This document shows positions 1 to 8,429 of a stretch of DNA of 64,000 nt, piece by piece (position 1 is the first letter of the stretch; each line of letters begins with the position of its first letter). The notes under the pieces are model-generated. The model was given only the letters and a program-made list of their open reading frames with translations. It was not told where the DNA came from and did not search any database. The translations under genes and the position numbers were made by a program. Origin of the DNA: an uncultured Mesorhizobium sp. GTDB taxonomy: Bacteria > Pseudomonadota > Alphaproteobacteria > Rhizobiales > Rhizobiaceae. The DNA lies in the NCBI GenBank assembly GCA_937958475.1, contig CALFXR010000035.1, positions 1-64,000 of the forward strand. Reading direction: 5' to 3'.

Positions 1-67
1 GCCGCACTCGTCGCAACCTCCGCCCTTAGGCGCCCTCCGAGGTCAACTTCGGAGTACCCCCCAGGAC

Positions 68-424
68 ATGCGGTCGACGAATCTCTACGCGCTTGGCGCG
101 GCCCTTTCGCTTTCTTTCGCCTTCACCTCCTCGCCAGCCTTTTCCGCCGCGCAATGCGGTCATGCATCCTGGTATGCACTGACCTCGCGTACGGCGTCGG
201 GGGAACGGATGAACCCTTCGGCGATGACGGCCGCGCATCGCAGCCTGCCATTCGGTACCAAGGTCAAGGTCACCAACAAGCGCAACGGAAAGAGCGTCGT
301 CGTGCGCATCAACGATCGCGGACCCTTCATCAGGGGACGGGTGATCGACCTGTCGAAGGCCGCCGCGCGAGAACTTGGTTTTGTCAGCTCCGGCCACACC
401 GCTATCTGCCTGGCCAAGGTCTGA
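68..424 (+). CDS. RlpA-like double-psi beta-barrel protein, exported
   Basis: The protein has 118 residues. A signal peptide covers about residues 1-27 and ends near SPAFSA. The rest is one RlpA-type double-psi beta-barrel with the family hallmarks ASWYA, RTASGE, LPFGTKV and RINDRGPF followed by GRVIDLS. RlpA-family proteins act in the periplasm on peptidoglycan, and some are lytic transglycosylases. This one is short: it lacks the C-terminal SPOR domain of classic RlpA and has no lipobox Cys, so it should be a soluble periplasmic protein. The ATG is taken because the signal peptide begins directly at it. It stands alone, convergent with the amino-acid transport operon. Family is clear; enzymatic activity is inferred. 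Confidence 0.85.
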   Translation: MRSTNLYALGAALSLSFAFTSSPAFSAAQCGHASWYALTSRTASGERMNPSAMTAAHRSLPFGTKVKVTNKRNGKSVVVRINDRGPFIRGRVIDLSKAAARELGFVSSGHTAICLAKV

Positions 425-457
425 CACCGGCAGCTATCGCTTCCGGACCGCCCGCCT

Positions 458-1477
458 TCAGCCCGGCGCTGGCGCAGCGTCCATATCTCTCCCTGCGATC
501 CGCTCGTAGATCGCGCGTGATAGCGCGATGCCGTCGCGCTCGGCCCTCACGCGCGCCGCGGCCTTCGCCTCGCCGGGAACGTGGACGCCGTAACCGGTCG
601 ACAGGCGCTCGAGATGGTCTCCCAGGCGTTGCGCGAAGCCGGGACCGAATGCCGCTGGCTCGATGGCTGCGACGAACAGGCCGGTGCCGGGGCTCTCGCT
701 GCCGCTGGTGAACGACGGCGCATCGAGCGACCAGTTCGCGCCGGAAAGCCCGGCGGCGAGTATTTCGACCATCAGCGCGATGTTGGCGCCGCGGGATCCG
801 CCGAAGGCGAGCAGCGCGCCTTTCACTGCCGCCGCCGCGTCGGTCGTCGGCCGGCCGTCAGCGTCGATCGCCCATCCTTCCGGGATCGGCCGGCCCTCCT
901 TCGCCGCCAGGCGAACGTTGACGAAGGCGGTCGCGCTCGACGACTGGTCGATCAGCAGCGCCGGGCCCGAAGCGGTCGGCGCGGCGAAGGCGAGCGGATT
1001 CGTGCAGTAGACCGGCTTCGTCGCCCCGGCGGGCGCGATCAGCGCCGGGCCGTTGGTTGCCGCGAGCGCCACCAGGCCGCGGCCGGCGAGCCGCCCAGCG
1101 AAGTAACCGAGCGCGCCGCAGGTATAGGCGTTGCGCTGGGCGAAGACAGCGACCCCGAGCGTCCGGGCCGCCGCGACGAGATCGTCGAATGCCTGGTCGA
1201 AGCCGGTATGCGCGGCGCCGCCGCCGGCGTCGGAATGGAAGATCGCCGGTAGCGGCCGCGTGACCAGCGGCGCGGCCCGGCCGTCGATCCGCCCGGCGTC
1301 CAGCGCGTCGAGATAGTCGATGAAATGGGCGAGCCCGACGGTTCTCTGTCCCTCCGCCTCGGCGGCCACGACTGAGGCGGCGAGCGAGGAGGCGGTCTCC
1401 GCCAAGGCGCCCGCGTCCAGCGCGGCGCGCTCGCAGAGCCGCCGCGCCTCGTCGAGCGACATGACCACCGCGCTCAT
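458..1477 (-). CDS. Ldh-family NAD(P)-dependent oxidoreductase (ketimine/2-oxoacid reductase-like)
   Basis: The protein has 339 residues of the malate/L-lactate/ureidoglycolate dehydrogenase fold. Visible motifs are NPLAFAAP, a DADGRPTTD segment, and FGGSRGANIALMVEIL, which resemble the DpkA/LhpI branch reducing delta1-piperideine- or delta1-pyrroline-2-carboxylate. The start ATG overlaps the stop of the upstream permease in an ATGA, so it is the last gene of the amino-acid importer operon. With an AruI-like decarboxylase nearby, a role on a cyclic imine or 2-oxo acid derived from a basic amino acid is a reasonable inference. Oddly, the family's Ser-His-Gly catalytic tripeptide is replaced by Arg-Thr-Val-Gly, with a His four residues further on. 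Family is sure; substrate is not. Confidence 0.8.
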   Translation of the reverse strand: MSAVVMSLDEARRLCERAALDAGALAETASSLAASVVAAEAEGQRTVGLAHFIDYLDALDAGRIDGRAAPLVTRPLPAIFHSDAGGGAAHTGFDQAFDDLVAAARTLGVAVFAQRNAYTCGALGYFAGRLAGRGLVALAATNGPALIAPAGATKPVYCTNPLAFAAPTASGPALLIDQSSSATAFVNVRLAAKEGRPIPEGWAIDADGRPTTDAAAAVKGALLAFGGSRGANIALMVEILAAGLSGANWSLDAPSFTSGSESPGTGLFVAAIEPAAFGPGFAQRLGDHLERLSTGYGVHVPGEAKAAARVRAERDGIALSRAIYERIAGRDMDAAPAPG

Positions 1478-2277
1478 CCGAGCCGCGACGGGATGCGCGC
1501 CTCGAGGCGGCGGAACAGCGTGACGAGGACGCCGGTGATCACGAGATAGACCACGCCGAGAAGCAGCAGCGGCTCGTAGGTGATGAAGGTCTCCTGCCTG
1601 ACCTTGGAGGCGACAGCGTAGACGTCGATCACCGTGATCGTGGCGACGAGCGGCGTCGCCTTCAGCTGCAACACGGTCTCCCCGGCCAGCGTCGGCAGCG
1701 CGCGGTGGATCGCCTGCGGCATCCAGATGCGACGGAAGATCTTCCAGCGGCTCATGCCGAAGGCGCGCGCGGCTTCGAGCTGGCCGCGCGGCACGCCGGC
1801 GAAGGCGCCGCGCATGACCTCGCCTTCGTAGCCGGCGTAGGAGAGCGTCAGCGCCAGCACCGCATAGGGCCAGGCCTGGCGCAGGTACGGCCACAGCTCC
1901 GATTGGCGGATCCAGGGGAACTGCGGGAAGAGCGCGCCGAGGCCATAGTAGAGCAGCCACAGCTGGAGAAGCAGCGGCGTACCGCGGATCACCGTGCAGA
2001 AGACGCGGGCCGGTATCGCCAGATAACGCGGACCGGCTGCCTGGGCCAGCCCGAGCGGCACGGCGAGCAGGAAGCCGAGCACCGTGGTGACGACGAGGAG
2101 CCAGATCGTGCGCCAGATGCCCAGCAGCGCGAGGTCCCAGTAATGCGCAAGCCAGTCCCAGCGCATCGTCAACGCCGCGAGCAGGACGAGCCCGGCGGCG
2201 ATCGCGATCAGGGCGATGCGGTGCGGTTGCAACCAACCCCGCGCGCGCTCCGTCGAGTGCAGGGGCAGCGCTGTCAT
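1474..2277 (-). CDS. Polar amino-acid ABC transporter permease (HisM-like)
   Basis: The 267-residue inner-membrane protein belongs to the HisM/GlnP permease family. It has an extra N-terminal hydrophobic segment (about residues 20-42), then the conserved core starting near residue 50 and the cytoplasmic EAA loop reading EAARAFGMSRWKIFRRI, which contacts the ATPase. It overlaps the stop/start of both neighbours by four bases, so it is translationally coupled between the first permease and the Ldh-family gene. With the binding protein and ATPase upstream it completes a basic or polar amino-acid importer. Substrate is inferred from the DDAH and AruI genes beside the operon. Confidence 0.88.
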   Translation of the reverse strand: MTALPLHSTERARGWLQPHRIALIAIAAGLVLLAALTMRWDWLAHYWDLALLGIWRTIWLLVVTTVLGFLLAVPLGLAQAAGPRYLAIPARVFCTVIRGTPLLLQLWLLYYGLGALFPQFPWIRQSELWPYLRQAWPYAVLALTLSYAGYEGEVMRGAFAGVPRGQLEAARAFGMSRWKIFRRIWMPQAIHRALPTLAGETVLQLKATPLVATITVIDVYAVASKVRQETFITYEPLLLLGVVYLVITGVLVTLFRRLEARIPSRLG

Positions 2278-2918
2278 CGCCCGCTCTCCGCCACGGCCGG
2301 CATGCCGCGCCGCGCCCAGCGCTCGATGCGGCCGATGAAGACGTTGGAGACCAGGCTGACCATGAGGTAGAGCGCGCCGGCGGCGATGAAGAAGGTGAAG
2401 TACGCCTTGGTGGCGCCGGCGGCCTGGCGGGTCTCCTGGGTCAGTTCGTTGAAACCGACGATGGCGAGCAACGCCGTGTCCTTGGTGGCGATCAGCCAGA
2501 GATTGGCGAGGCCCGGAATGGCGAAGGGCAGCATGGCGGGCAGCGTGATGCGCCTCAGCATCAGGCCGGGCGACATGCCGAAGGCGCGCGCCGCCTCGAT
2601 CTGGCCCTGCGGAACGGCGAGAATGGCGCCGCGCAGCACCTCAGTCGAGTAGGCACCCTGCACGATCCCGAGCACGCCGATGCCGGCGACCAGCCCGTTG
2701 ATGTCGACGCGGCCGTAGCCGAGGGCCTCGAGCGCGCGGTTGATGAGGTCGGTGCCGGCGTAATAGAGCAGCAGGATCAGCACCAGTTCCGGCACGGCGC
2801 GCACGACCGTCGTATAGGTCTCCAGAAGGTCGCGCGCCACGGGTCCGCCGTAGAGCTTGCCGTAGGCGCCGGCGATGCCGATCAGGTTGCCGAGGCCGAA
2901 GGCGCCGATGGCTATCAT
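2274..2918 (-). CDS. Polar amino-acid ABC transporter permease (HisQ-like), 5' end uncertain
   Basis: This is the partner permease of the importer, with the EAA loop EAARAFGMSPGLMLRRI. From the first in-frame ATG it has 214 residues, but that start falls inside the first membrane segment. The frame stays open upstream with convincing coding sequence (Gly-Gly-Asn-Leu-Leu-Arg-Gly before the ATG is typical of the family's N-terminus) to about 3026 and then to an in-frame TGA. No ATG, GTG or TTG occurs in that extension, so either a rare start codon is used, a small indel broke the original start, or the protein is truncated. A hairpin lies between this gene and the binding-protein gene. Confidence 0.8.
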   Translation of the reverse strand: MIAIGAFGLGNLIGIAGAYGKLYGGPVARDLLETYTTVVRAVPELVLILLLYYAGTDLINRALEALGYGRVDINGLVAGIGVLGIVQGAYSTEVLRGAILAVPQGQIEAARAFGMSPGLMLRRITLPAMLPFAIPGLANLWLIATKDTALLAIVGFNELTQETRQAAGATKAYFTFFIAAGALYLMVSLVSNVFIGRIERWARRGMPAVAESGR

Positions 2919-3073
2919 CAGCGAATTGGCGAGTCCGCGCAGCAGGTTGCCGCCCCACCCCGGCGGGGTGGGGGAAAGCAGATCGAAGAGCCCCGACTGG
3001 GAAAAGGTCAGAAGCAGCGTTTCGATGGCACCGACCCCCGGATCAAGCCTGCCGTATCAGGCGGGCGAAGGCA

Positions 3074-3108
3074 GCCGGCGCCGTTCCTTCCAGAGGACAG
3101 GCGCCGGC
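3074..3108. other. Stem-loop between binding-protein and permease genes
   Basis: GCCGGCGCC at 3074-3082 pairs with GGCGCCGGC at 3100-3108 around a 17-base loop. It lies 3' of the amino-acid binding-protein gene and before the permeases on the same strand. Such intercistronic hairpins commonly protect the 3' end of the binding-protein message and lower permease expression. The role here is inferred from position; no T-run makes it a terminator. Confidence 0.5.
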
Positions 3109-3140
3109 CGCGGCAAGCCGCGAGCGTTCCGGCGTGCCGT

Positions 3141-3920
3141 TCAGCCGCCGAAGATGTCGAAGTCGAAGTACTTCTTGGTGATGGTCTCGTAGGTGCCGTT
3201 GTCGCGGATCGCCTTGATCGCGGCGTTGATCTTGCCCTTGAGCTCGGTGTCTTCCTTGCGAAGGCCGGCGCCGACGCCCGGCCCGAGGATCTCGAGATCC
3301 TCGGCCACCATGCCCTTCAGATCGCAGCAGGCCTTGCCCTGGTCGGTCTTGAGGAACGCGTCGAGCGCGATCGAATCGGCCTGGGTGGCGTCGATGCGAC
3401 CGGCGGCGAGATCCTGGTTGGCCTCGTCCTGGGTCTGGTATTCCTTGATCTCGGCGGCGTCGGCAAAGTGCTTCTTCACGTAGGCGGCATGGGTGGTCGA
3501 CACCTGGACGCCGACGATCTTGCCCTTCAGGCCCGCCGGCGTCGCGTCGAAGGCCTCGCCCTTCGGCCCGATCACGGCGGTCGGCGTGTTGTAGTACTTG
3601 TCGGAGAAGTCGATCGACTTCTTGCGCTCCTCGGTAATCGACATCGAGTTCATGATCGCGTCGATCTTCTTCGACGTCAGTGCCGGGATGAGGCCGTCCC
3701 ACGGGATCGGGGTCAGCGCGCATTCGAGCTTCGCCTCGGTGCAGATCGCATTGATGATCTCGACCTCCCAGCCGGTCCAGTTACCCGACGCGTCGGGCGA
3801 GAAGAAGGGCGGGTAGGGCTCGGGCGAGAAGCCGACCTTCACCGGCTCGGCACTCGCCGTGAACGCGCCTGCAACCGCGAAAGCGGCAGCGGCGACCGTT
3901 TTGATGAACATGTTCCTCAT
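3141..3920 (-). CDS. Amino-acid ABC transporter substrate-binding protein (SBP family 3)
   Basis: The protein has 259 residues with a signal peptide of about 24 residues ending in TASAEP. The mature part is one SBP_bac_3 domain showing the family pattern GWEVEIINAICTEA, WDGLIPALTSKKIDAIM and SITEERKKSIDFSDKYY. It binds an amino acid or opine-like compound in the periplasm and delivers it to the two permeases encoded downstream. The ATPase gene lies about 50 bases upstream on the same strand. Basic amino acids such as arginine are the favoured substrate because of the flanking guanidino-metabolism genes, but specificity cannot be read from the sequence. Confidence 0.92.
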   Translation of the reverse strand: MRNMFIKTVAAAAFAVAGAFTASAEPVKVGFSPEPYPPFFSPDASGNWTGWEVEIINAICTEAKLECALTPIPWDGLIPALTSKKIDAIMNSMSITEERKKSIDFSDKYYNTPTAVIGPKGEAFDATPAGLKGKIVGVQVSTTHAAYVKKHFADAAEIKEYQTQDEANQDLAAGRIDATQADSIALDAFLKTDQGKACCDLKGMVAEDLEILGPGVGAGLRKEDTELKGKINAAIKAIRDNGTYETITKKYFDFDIFGG

Positions 3921-3969
3921 GGTTCTCTCCTGTTTTCAGGTTTCGTGTTCCCGGTGTCGATCTGCGCAC

Positions 3970-4788
3970 TCACGAGACGTTGCGCAGGAACTGCTTGAGC
4001 CTCTCGGACCGCGGAGCGCCGAACAGCAGTTCGGGCGGGCCCTCCTCCTCGACGAGGCCGTTGTAGAGGTAGACGACGTGGGTCGCGACTTCGCGCGCGA
4101 ACTTCATCTCGTGGGTGACGAGCACCATGGTGCGCCCTTCGCGGGCGAGGTCCGCGATGACCTTCAGCACCTCGCCGACGAGTTCCGGATCGAGCGCCGA
4201 AGTCGGCTCGTCGAAGAGCATGACGCGCGGCTGGATCGCCAGCGCTCGGGCGATCGCCGCGCGCTGCTGCTGGCCGCCGGAGAGAAAGGCCGGATAGACG
4301 TCGCGCTTGTCACCGAGACCGACCCGCTCGAGCAGTTTCTCTGCGGTGGCGATCGCCTCGGCGCGCGGCACCTTGAGCACGTGGATGGGTACCTCGATGA
4401 CGTTCTCGATGAGCGTCATGTGGCTCCACAGGTTGAAGCTCTGGAAGACCATGCCGAGCTTCGAGCGGATCCGCTCGATCTGGCGGCGGTCTGCGGGCAC
4501 CGTGTGGCCATGGCTGTCGGCCTTCAGGCGGATCTCTTCGCCGTTGACGCGGATGATGCCGCTGGTCGGGTTCTCCAGGCAGTTGATGCAGCGCAGCAGC
4601 GTCGACTTGCCCGAGCCGCTGCCGCCGATGATGGCGATCACCTCGCCGTCGCGGGCCGACAGCGAGACGCCTTTCAGGACATGGAGATTGCCGAAGCGCT
4701 TGTGCAGGTTCTCGACATGGATGGCTTCGGCCGCGCTTTGCCCGTTCGAGTCGCGACGCGACTGCGATGCTTCCGGAGCGGCGGTCAC
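3970..4788 (-). CDS. Amino-acid ABC transporter ATP-binding protein (HisP/GlnQ-like)
   Basis: The ATPase of the importer has a Walker A GGSGSGKST, signature LSGGQQQRAAIARAL, Walker B VMLFDEPTSALDPE and the switch His in LVTHEM. The GTG at 4788 is chosen as start because GGGAG lies about ten bases upstream of it; it gives 272 residues. The frame remains open to an earlier start at 4923, but those extra residues have no family counterpart. It heads the operon of binding protein, two permeases and Ldh-family reductase, and is transcribed divergently from the DDAH-like gene across a gap of about 180 bases that should hold both promoters. Confidence 0.9.
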   Translation of the reverse strand: MTAAPEASQSRRDSNGQSAAEAIHVENLHKRFGNLHVLKGVSLSARDGEVIAIIGGSGSGKSTLLRCINCLENPTSGIIRVNGEEIRLKADSHGHTVPADRRQIERIRSKLGMVFQSFNLWSHMTLIENVIEVPIHVLKVPRAEAIATAEKLLERVGLGDKRDVYPAFLSGGQQQRAAIARALAIQPRVMLFDEPTSALDPELVGEVLKVIADLAREGRTMVLVTHEMKFAREVATHVVYLYNGLVEEEGPPELLFGAPRSERLKQFLRNVS

Positions 4789-4970
4789 GATCGACCGACT
4801 CCCAGCCAGTGCACCCGCATGCTCGACAAACAGGAACCCATGAACCCGCAACTCCCGCGGCGAGGATGGACCGCCCGGCTTGTCTCCGTCAACCGTGCTT
4901 TTCAGGCCCATTGCCGCCGCCACGGGCCAAAGGCTAGAGAAGTCGCGGACGTTTCGAAGGGGAGGATCGC

Positions 4971-5855
4971 GTGGAGCAGAGCAACCGGCAATACGGGGCG
5001 CAATCGATGGCGGCGCCGATCAGGCGGGTCGTCATGCGCTCCGCCGCGAGCGCCATGGCCGGCGCCGACCGTGTCCGCTGGCACTACGGTCCGGGCTTCG
5101 ACGCAGCCAGGGCGGGGGCTCAGCATGCGGCGCTCGCTGCACTCGTCGCGGCCTCCGGCGCCCGGATCGAATGGCTGCCTGACGTCGAGGACGGGCTCGC
5201 CGATTCGGTGTTCACCCACGACCCGTCGCTGATGACCGACCGCGGCGCGGTCATCCTGTCCATGGGCAAGGCGCTGCGCCGGCTCGAACCCGGCCTGCAT
5301 GAGGAAGCCTACCGCCGGATGGGCATCCCGATCTTCGGCCGGATCGAGGATCCGGGCCAGGTGGAAGGCGGCGACTGCGTCTGGGTCGACACGCGCACGC
5401 TCGCCGTCGGACGCGGCGTGCGCACCAACGAAGCGGGCATCCGCCAGCTCGGTGCAATGCTCGCGCCGCTCGGCGTGGAGGTGATCGGCTACGACCTGCC
5501 GCTGTGGCAGGGCGAGGAGGCGTGCCTGCACCTGATGTCGGTGATCAGCCCGCTGGCCGACGACCTCGCTTTGGTCCATTCGCCGCTGTTGCCGGTCGCC
5601 TTCTACCAGCTGCTCAAGGATCGCGGCATCCGCCTCGTCGAAGGCGATCCGGCGGAGTTCGCCGCCTCGCATGGGCTCAGCCTCAACGTGCTGCCGACGG
5701 CACCCTACGAGGTGATCGCCGTCGCCGGTTTTCCGAAGACGGCTGCGGCGATGGAGGCGGCGGGCTGCACGGTGGCGACCTTCGAGGCCGATGCGCTGTG
5801 CATCGCCTGCGAGGGCGGCCCGACCTGCCTGACACGGCCGATCCTGCGCGCCTGA
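4971..5855 (+). CDS. DDAH / arginine-deiminase-fold amidinohydrolase
   Basis: The protein has 294 residues from a GTG start; an ATG at 5007 is an alternative. The guanidino-group hydrolase motifs are intact: THDPSLMTDRGAV near residues 82-95, EGGDCVWVD at 132-140, catalytic His187 in LHLMS and nucleophile Cys286 in GGPTCLTRP. The family converts free arginine or N-methylarginines to citrulline plus ammonia or methylamine through a Cys-amidino intermediate. The size fits dimethylarginine dimethylaminohydrolase rather than the roughly 410-residue arginine deiminase. It is followed closely by an AruI-type decarboxylase and a membrane desaturase, divergent from an amino-acid importer. The exact guanidino substrate is unknown. 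Confidence 0.82.
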   Translation: MEQSNRQYGAQSMAAPIRRVVMRSAASAMAGADRVRWHYGPGFDAARAGAQHAALAALVAASGARIEWLPDVEDGLADSVFTHDPSLMTDRGAVILSMGKALRRLEPGLHEEAYRRMGIPIFGRIEDPGQVEGGDCVWVDTRTLAVGRGVRTNEAGIRQLGAMLAPLGVEVIGYDLPLWQGEEACLHLMSVISPLADDLALVHSPLLPVAFYQLLKDRGIRLVEGDPAEFAASHGLSLNVLPTAPYEVIAVAGFPKTAAAMEAAGCTVATFEADALCIACEGGPTCLTRPILRA

Positions 5856-5892
5856 CGGCCCCGTTCCCCACCCTCCAGATACGGACCATCCC

Positions 5893-7467
5893 ATGGCCAC
5901 CGTCGGCGAAGCACTGATCTCCCTGCTCGAAGCCCATGGCGTCGACACCGTCTTCGGCATACCGGGCGTGCACACGGTCGAGCTCTATCGCGGCCTCGCC
6001 GCGTCGGCGATCCGCCACGTGACGCCGCGCCACGAGCAGGGCGCCGCCTTCATGGCCGACGGCTATGCGCGCGCCTCGGGGCGACCCGGCGTCGCCTTCG
6101 TCATCACCGGACCGGGCCTGACCAACGCCATCACTGCCATGGCCCAGGCGCGCGCCGATTCCTCGCCGGTGCTGGTCGTCTCCAGCGTCAACCAGCGGGC
6201 GGCGCTGGGCAAGGGACTGGGCTTCCTGCACGAGCTTCCCGACCAGCGTGGCCTGATGCGGACGGTGGCGCTGTCGTCGGAACGCGTCGAGGACCCGGCC
6301 GAGTTGCAGCCGGCGATGGAGCGGGCCTTCGCCCTGCTCACGTCGGGACGACCGGGGCCGGTGCATATCGAGATCCCGCTCGACGTCATGGCCCTGCCGG
6401 CGGCCGGACTGCGGCCCGTTGCGCCGACCACGCCGGCGCCCGCCGCGGAGGACGGGGCGCTCGACAAGGCCGCGGTGATGCTCGGCGGTGCTCGCCGGCC
6501 GCTGATCCTCGCCGGCGGCGGCGCCCGCCATGCCGACGCCGCGCTGCGCGCGCTGGCCGAACGGCTCGACGCGCCCGTCGTCACCACCGCGAACGGCCGC
6601 GGCCTGCTCCACGCCCATCCGTTGGGTGTCCACGCCAGCCCGAGCCTGCGCTCCGTTCGCACGTTGATGGCCGAAGCGGACGTCGTGCTCGCCGTCGGCA
6701 CCGAGTTCGGCCCGACCGACTACGACATGTATGCCGACGGCGGTTTCGTGCTGCCGCCGACGCTGATCCGCGTCGACATCGACCAGGCGCAACTCGACCG
6801 GCGGGGCGCGGCCCTCCCCATCCGCGCCGACAGCGCGGCCGTGCTCGCGGCACTCGCCGGACTGGTCGAGGCGCGGCGCCGCAACGACGGTGCACAACGG
6901 GCCGGTGCGGCACGAAAGGCCGCATGGAACGACCTCGAGCCCTACATGCGCGATCAGGTTTCCGCCGTCGAGGCTATCCGTGACACCTTGCCGGGCGCGC
7001 TGATCGTCGGCGATTCCACCCAGCCGGTCTACGCCGCCAACCTCTGGTACGACCATGACCGGCCGGGCGGCTGGTTCAACGCGGCGACCGGCTACGGGGC
7101 GCTCGGCTTCGGCGCCCCGGCCGCGGTCGGCGCCGCACTCGCCGAGCCGGACGCGCCGGTGGTTTGCCTCACCGGCGACGGCGGGCTGCAGTTTACGCTG
7201 GCCGAACTCGGTTCGGCGCTGGACGCGAATGCCCCGGTGATCTTCGTCGTCTGGAACAACCGCGGCTACCGCGAGATCGAAACGTCGATGCGCGATGCCG
7301 GCGTCGAGCCGGTCGGGGTGTCGCCGGCGCCGCCGGACTTCGTCGCGGTGGCGAAGGCCTACGGTCTGGCGGCGGAGCGCATCGAGGGTGCGGCCGACCT
7401 GCCGGCGTCCTTGCGGCGGGCGCGCGCTCTCGCGGCACCGGCATTGATCGAGATCGTCGTTTCGTGA
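5893..7467 (+). CDS. aruI: 5-guanidino-2-oxopentanoate decarboxylase-like TPP enzyme
   Basis: The 524-residue protein has the three domains of thiamine-diphosphate enzymes of the acetolactate synthase superfamily: TPP-N about 5-165, central 185-310 and TPP-C 345-515. The catalytic Glu is E48 in PRHEQG, and the ThDP-Mg motif runs from GDGGLQFT to VVWNN. The N-terminus (FGIPGVHTVELYRGLA, then HELPDQR) closely matches enzymes known as 2-ketoarginine decarboxylases of the arginine transaminase pathway, which form 4-guanidinobutyraldehyde. It follows the DDAH-like gene by 37 bases and precedes a desaturase. No aminotransferase (AruH) or aldehyde dehydrogenase is in the window. Substrate assignment is by resemblance and context. 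Confidence 0.82.
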   Translation: MATVGEALISLLEAHGVDTVFGIPGVHTVELYRGLAASAIRHVTPRHEQGAAFMADGYARASGRPGVAFVITGPGLTNAITAMAQARADSSPVLVVSSVNQRAALGKGLGFLHELPDQRGLMRTVALSSERVEDPAELQPAMERAFALLTSGRPGPVHIEIPLDVMALPAAGLRPVAPTTPAPAAEDGALDKAAVMLGGARRPLILAGGGARHADAALRALAERLDAPVVTTANGRGLLHAHPLGVHASPSLRSVRTLMAEADVVLAVGTEFGPTDYDMYADGGFVLPPTLIRVDIDQAQLDRRGAALPIRADSAAVLAALAGLVEARRRNDGAQRAGAARKAAWNDLEPYMRDQVSAVEAIRDTLPGALIVGDSTQPVYAANLWYDHDRPGGWFNAATGYGALGFGAPAAVGAALAEPDAPVVCLTGDGGLQFTLAELGSALDANAPVIFVVWNNRGYREIETSMRDAGVEPVGVSPAPPDFVAVAKAYGLAAERIEGAADLPASLRRARALAAPALIEIVVS

Positions 7468-7507
7468 ACACTGGCGCGGTCCGGGGAAAGCGGATCGGGA
7501 ACGCACC

Positions 7508-8410
7508 ATGTCCGACGCCATCGACCACAGGGCGATCATCGCCGGTCTGTCGGCCGAGCAACGCGCCGCGCTGACCGGCCGCCGCAACGGACCGGGACTG
7601 CTGCGGCTCGCCGTCCATGGCGGCGCCATCGCCGGCCTCGGTGGACTGATCCTCGCCGGCGTGCCCTTCTGGCCGCTGCTGCTTGTGCCGCAGGGCATCC
7701 TGATCGTCTTCCTGTTCACGTTGCTGCACGAATGCGTGCACGAGACTGCCTTCGCCACGCCGTGGCTGAACCGCGCCATCGCCGCGATCGCCGGCTTCCT
7801 CGTCATCGTGCCGGCGACGTGGTTCCGCTATTTCCACTTCGCCCACCACCGGCACACCCACGACCCCGACAACGACCCGGAGCTGATGAGCCCCAAGCCG
7901 GAGACGGTGTGGCAGTATGCAAAATACCTGTCGGGCATACCGCTATGGATCGGCATGGGCAGGACGATCCTGCTCAATGCCGCGCGGCCGAGCACCGAGC
8001 CTTACGTTCCGGAGAAGGGCCGCCGGAAGGTCCACGACGAGGCGCGCATTACGCTCGCACTCTATGGCGGGCTCGCCGGCGGCTCGATCGCGTTGGGCAC
8101 GGACGCGCTGCTCTGGATCTGGGTCATTCCGGCACTGGTCGGCCAGCCGTTTCTGCGCGCCTACCTGCTCGCCGAACACGCGCGCTGCCCGCATGTGGCG
8201 AACATGCTGGAGAACACGCGCACGACCTTTACCACCGCGCTGGTGCGCTTCGTCGCGTGGAACATGCCTTACCACGCCGAGCACCACGCCTACCCGGCCG
8301 TGCCGTTCCACCGCCTACCGCAGTTCCATGAAGTGGTGCGCGATCACCTGCGCACCACCGAGCGGGGCTATGGCCGCTTCCACAGACGCTTCGTCGAAGG
8401 CCTGCGATAG
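7508..8410 (+). CDS. Membrane di-iron fatty-acid desaturase/hydroxylase family protein
   Basis: The 300-residue membrane protein carries the three histidine boxes of integral-membrane desaturases: HECVH at 74-78, H110 to H116 in FHFAHHRHTH, and HAEHH at 256-260. Hydrophobic segments lie near residues 35-65, 85-105 and 180-215. The histidines bind a di-iron centre that uses O2 to desaturate or hydroxylate the substrate. It is the third gene of the plus-strand unit with the DDAH-like and AruI-like genes, which suggests a small guanidino or amine substrate rather than a lipid; that is inference. It is convergent with the flavoprotein gene, 19 bases away. Confidence 0.85.
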   Translation: MSDAIDHRAIIAGLSAEQRAALTGRRNGPGLLRLAVHGGAIAGLGGLILAGVPFWPLLLVPQGILIVFLFTLLHECVHETAFATPWLNRAIAAIAGFLVIVPATWFRYFHFAHHRHTHDPDNDPELMSPKPETVWQYAKYLSGIPLWIGMGRTILLNAARPSTEPYVPEKGRRKVHDEARITLALYGGLAGGSIALGTDALLWIWVIPALVGQPFLRAYLLAEHARCPHVANMLENTRTTFTTALVRFVAWNMPYHAEHHAYPAVPFHRLPQFHEVVRDHLRTTERGYGRFHRRFVEGLR

Positions 8411-8429
8411 CCCTCGACACCCGGGACCG

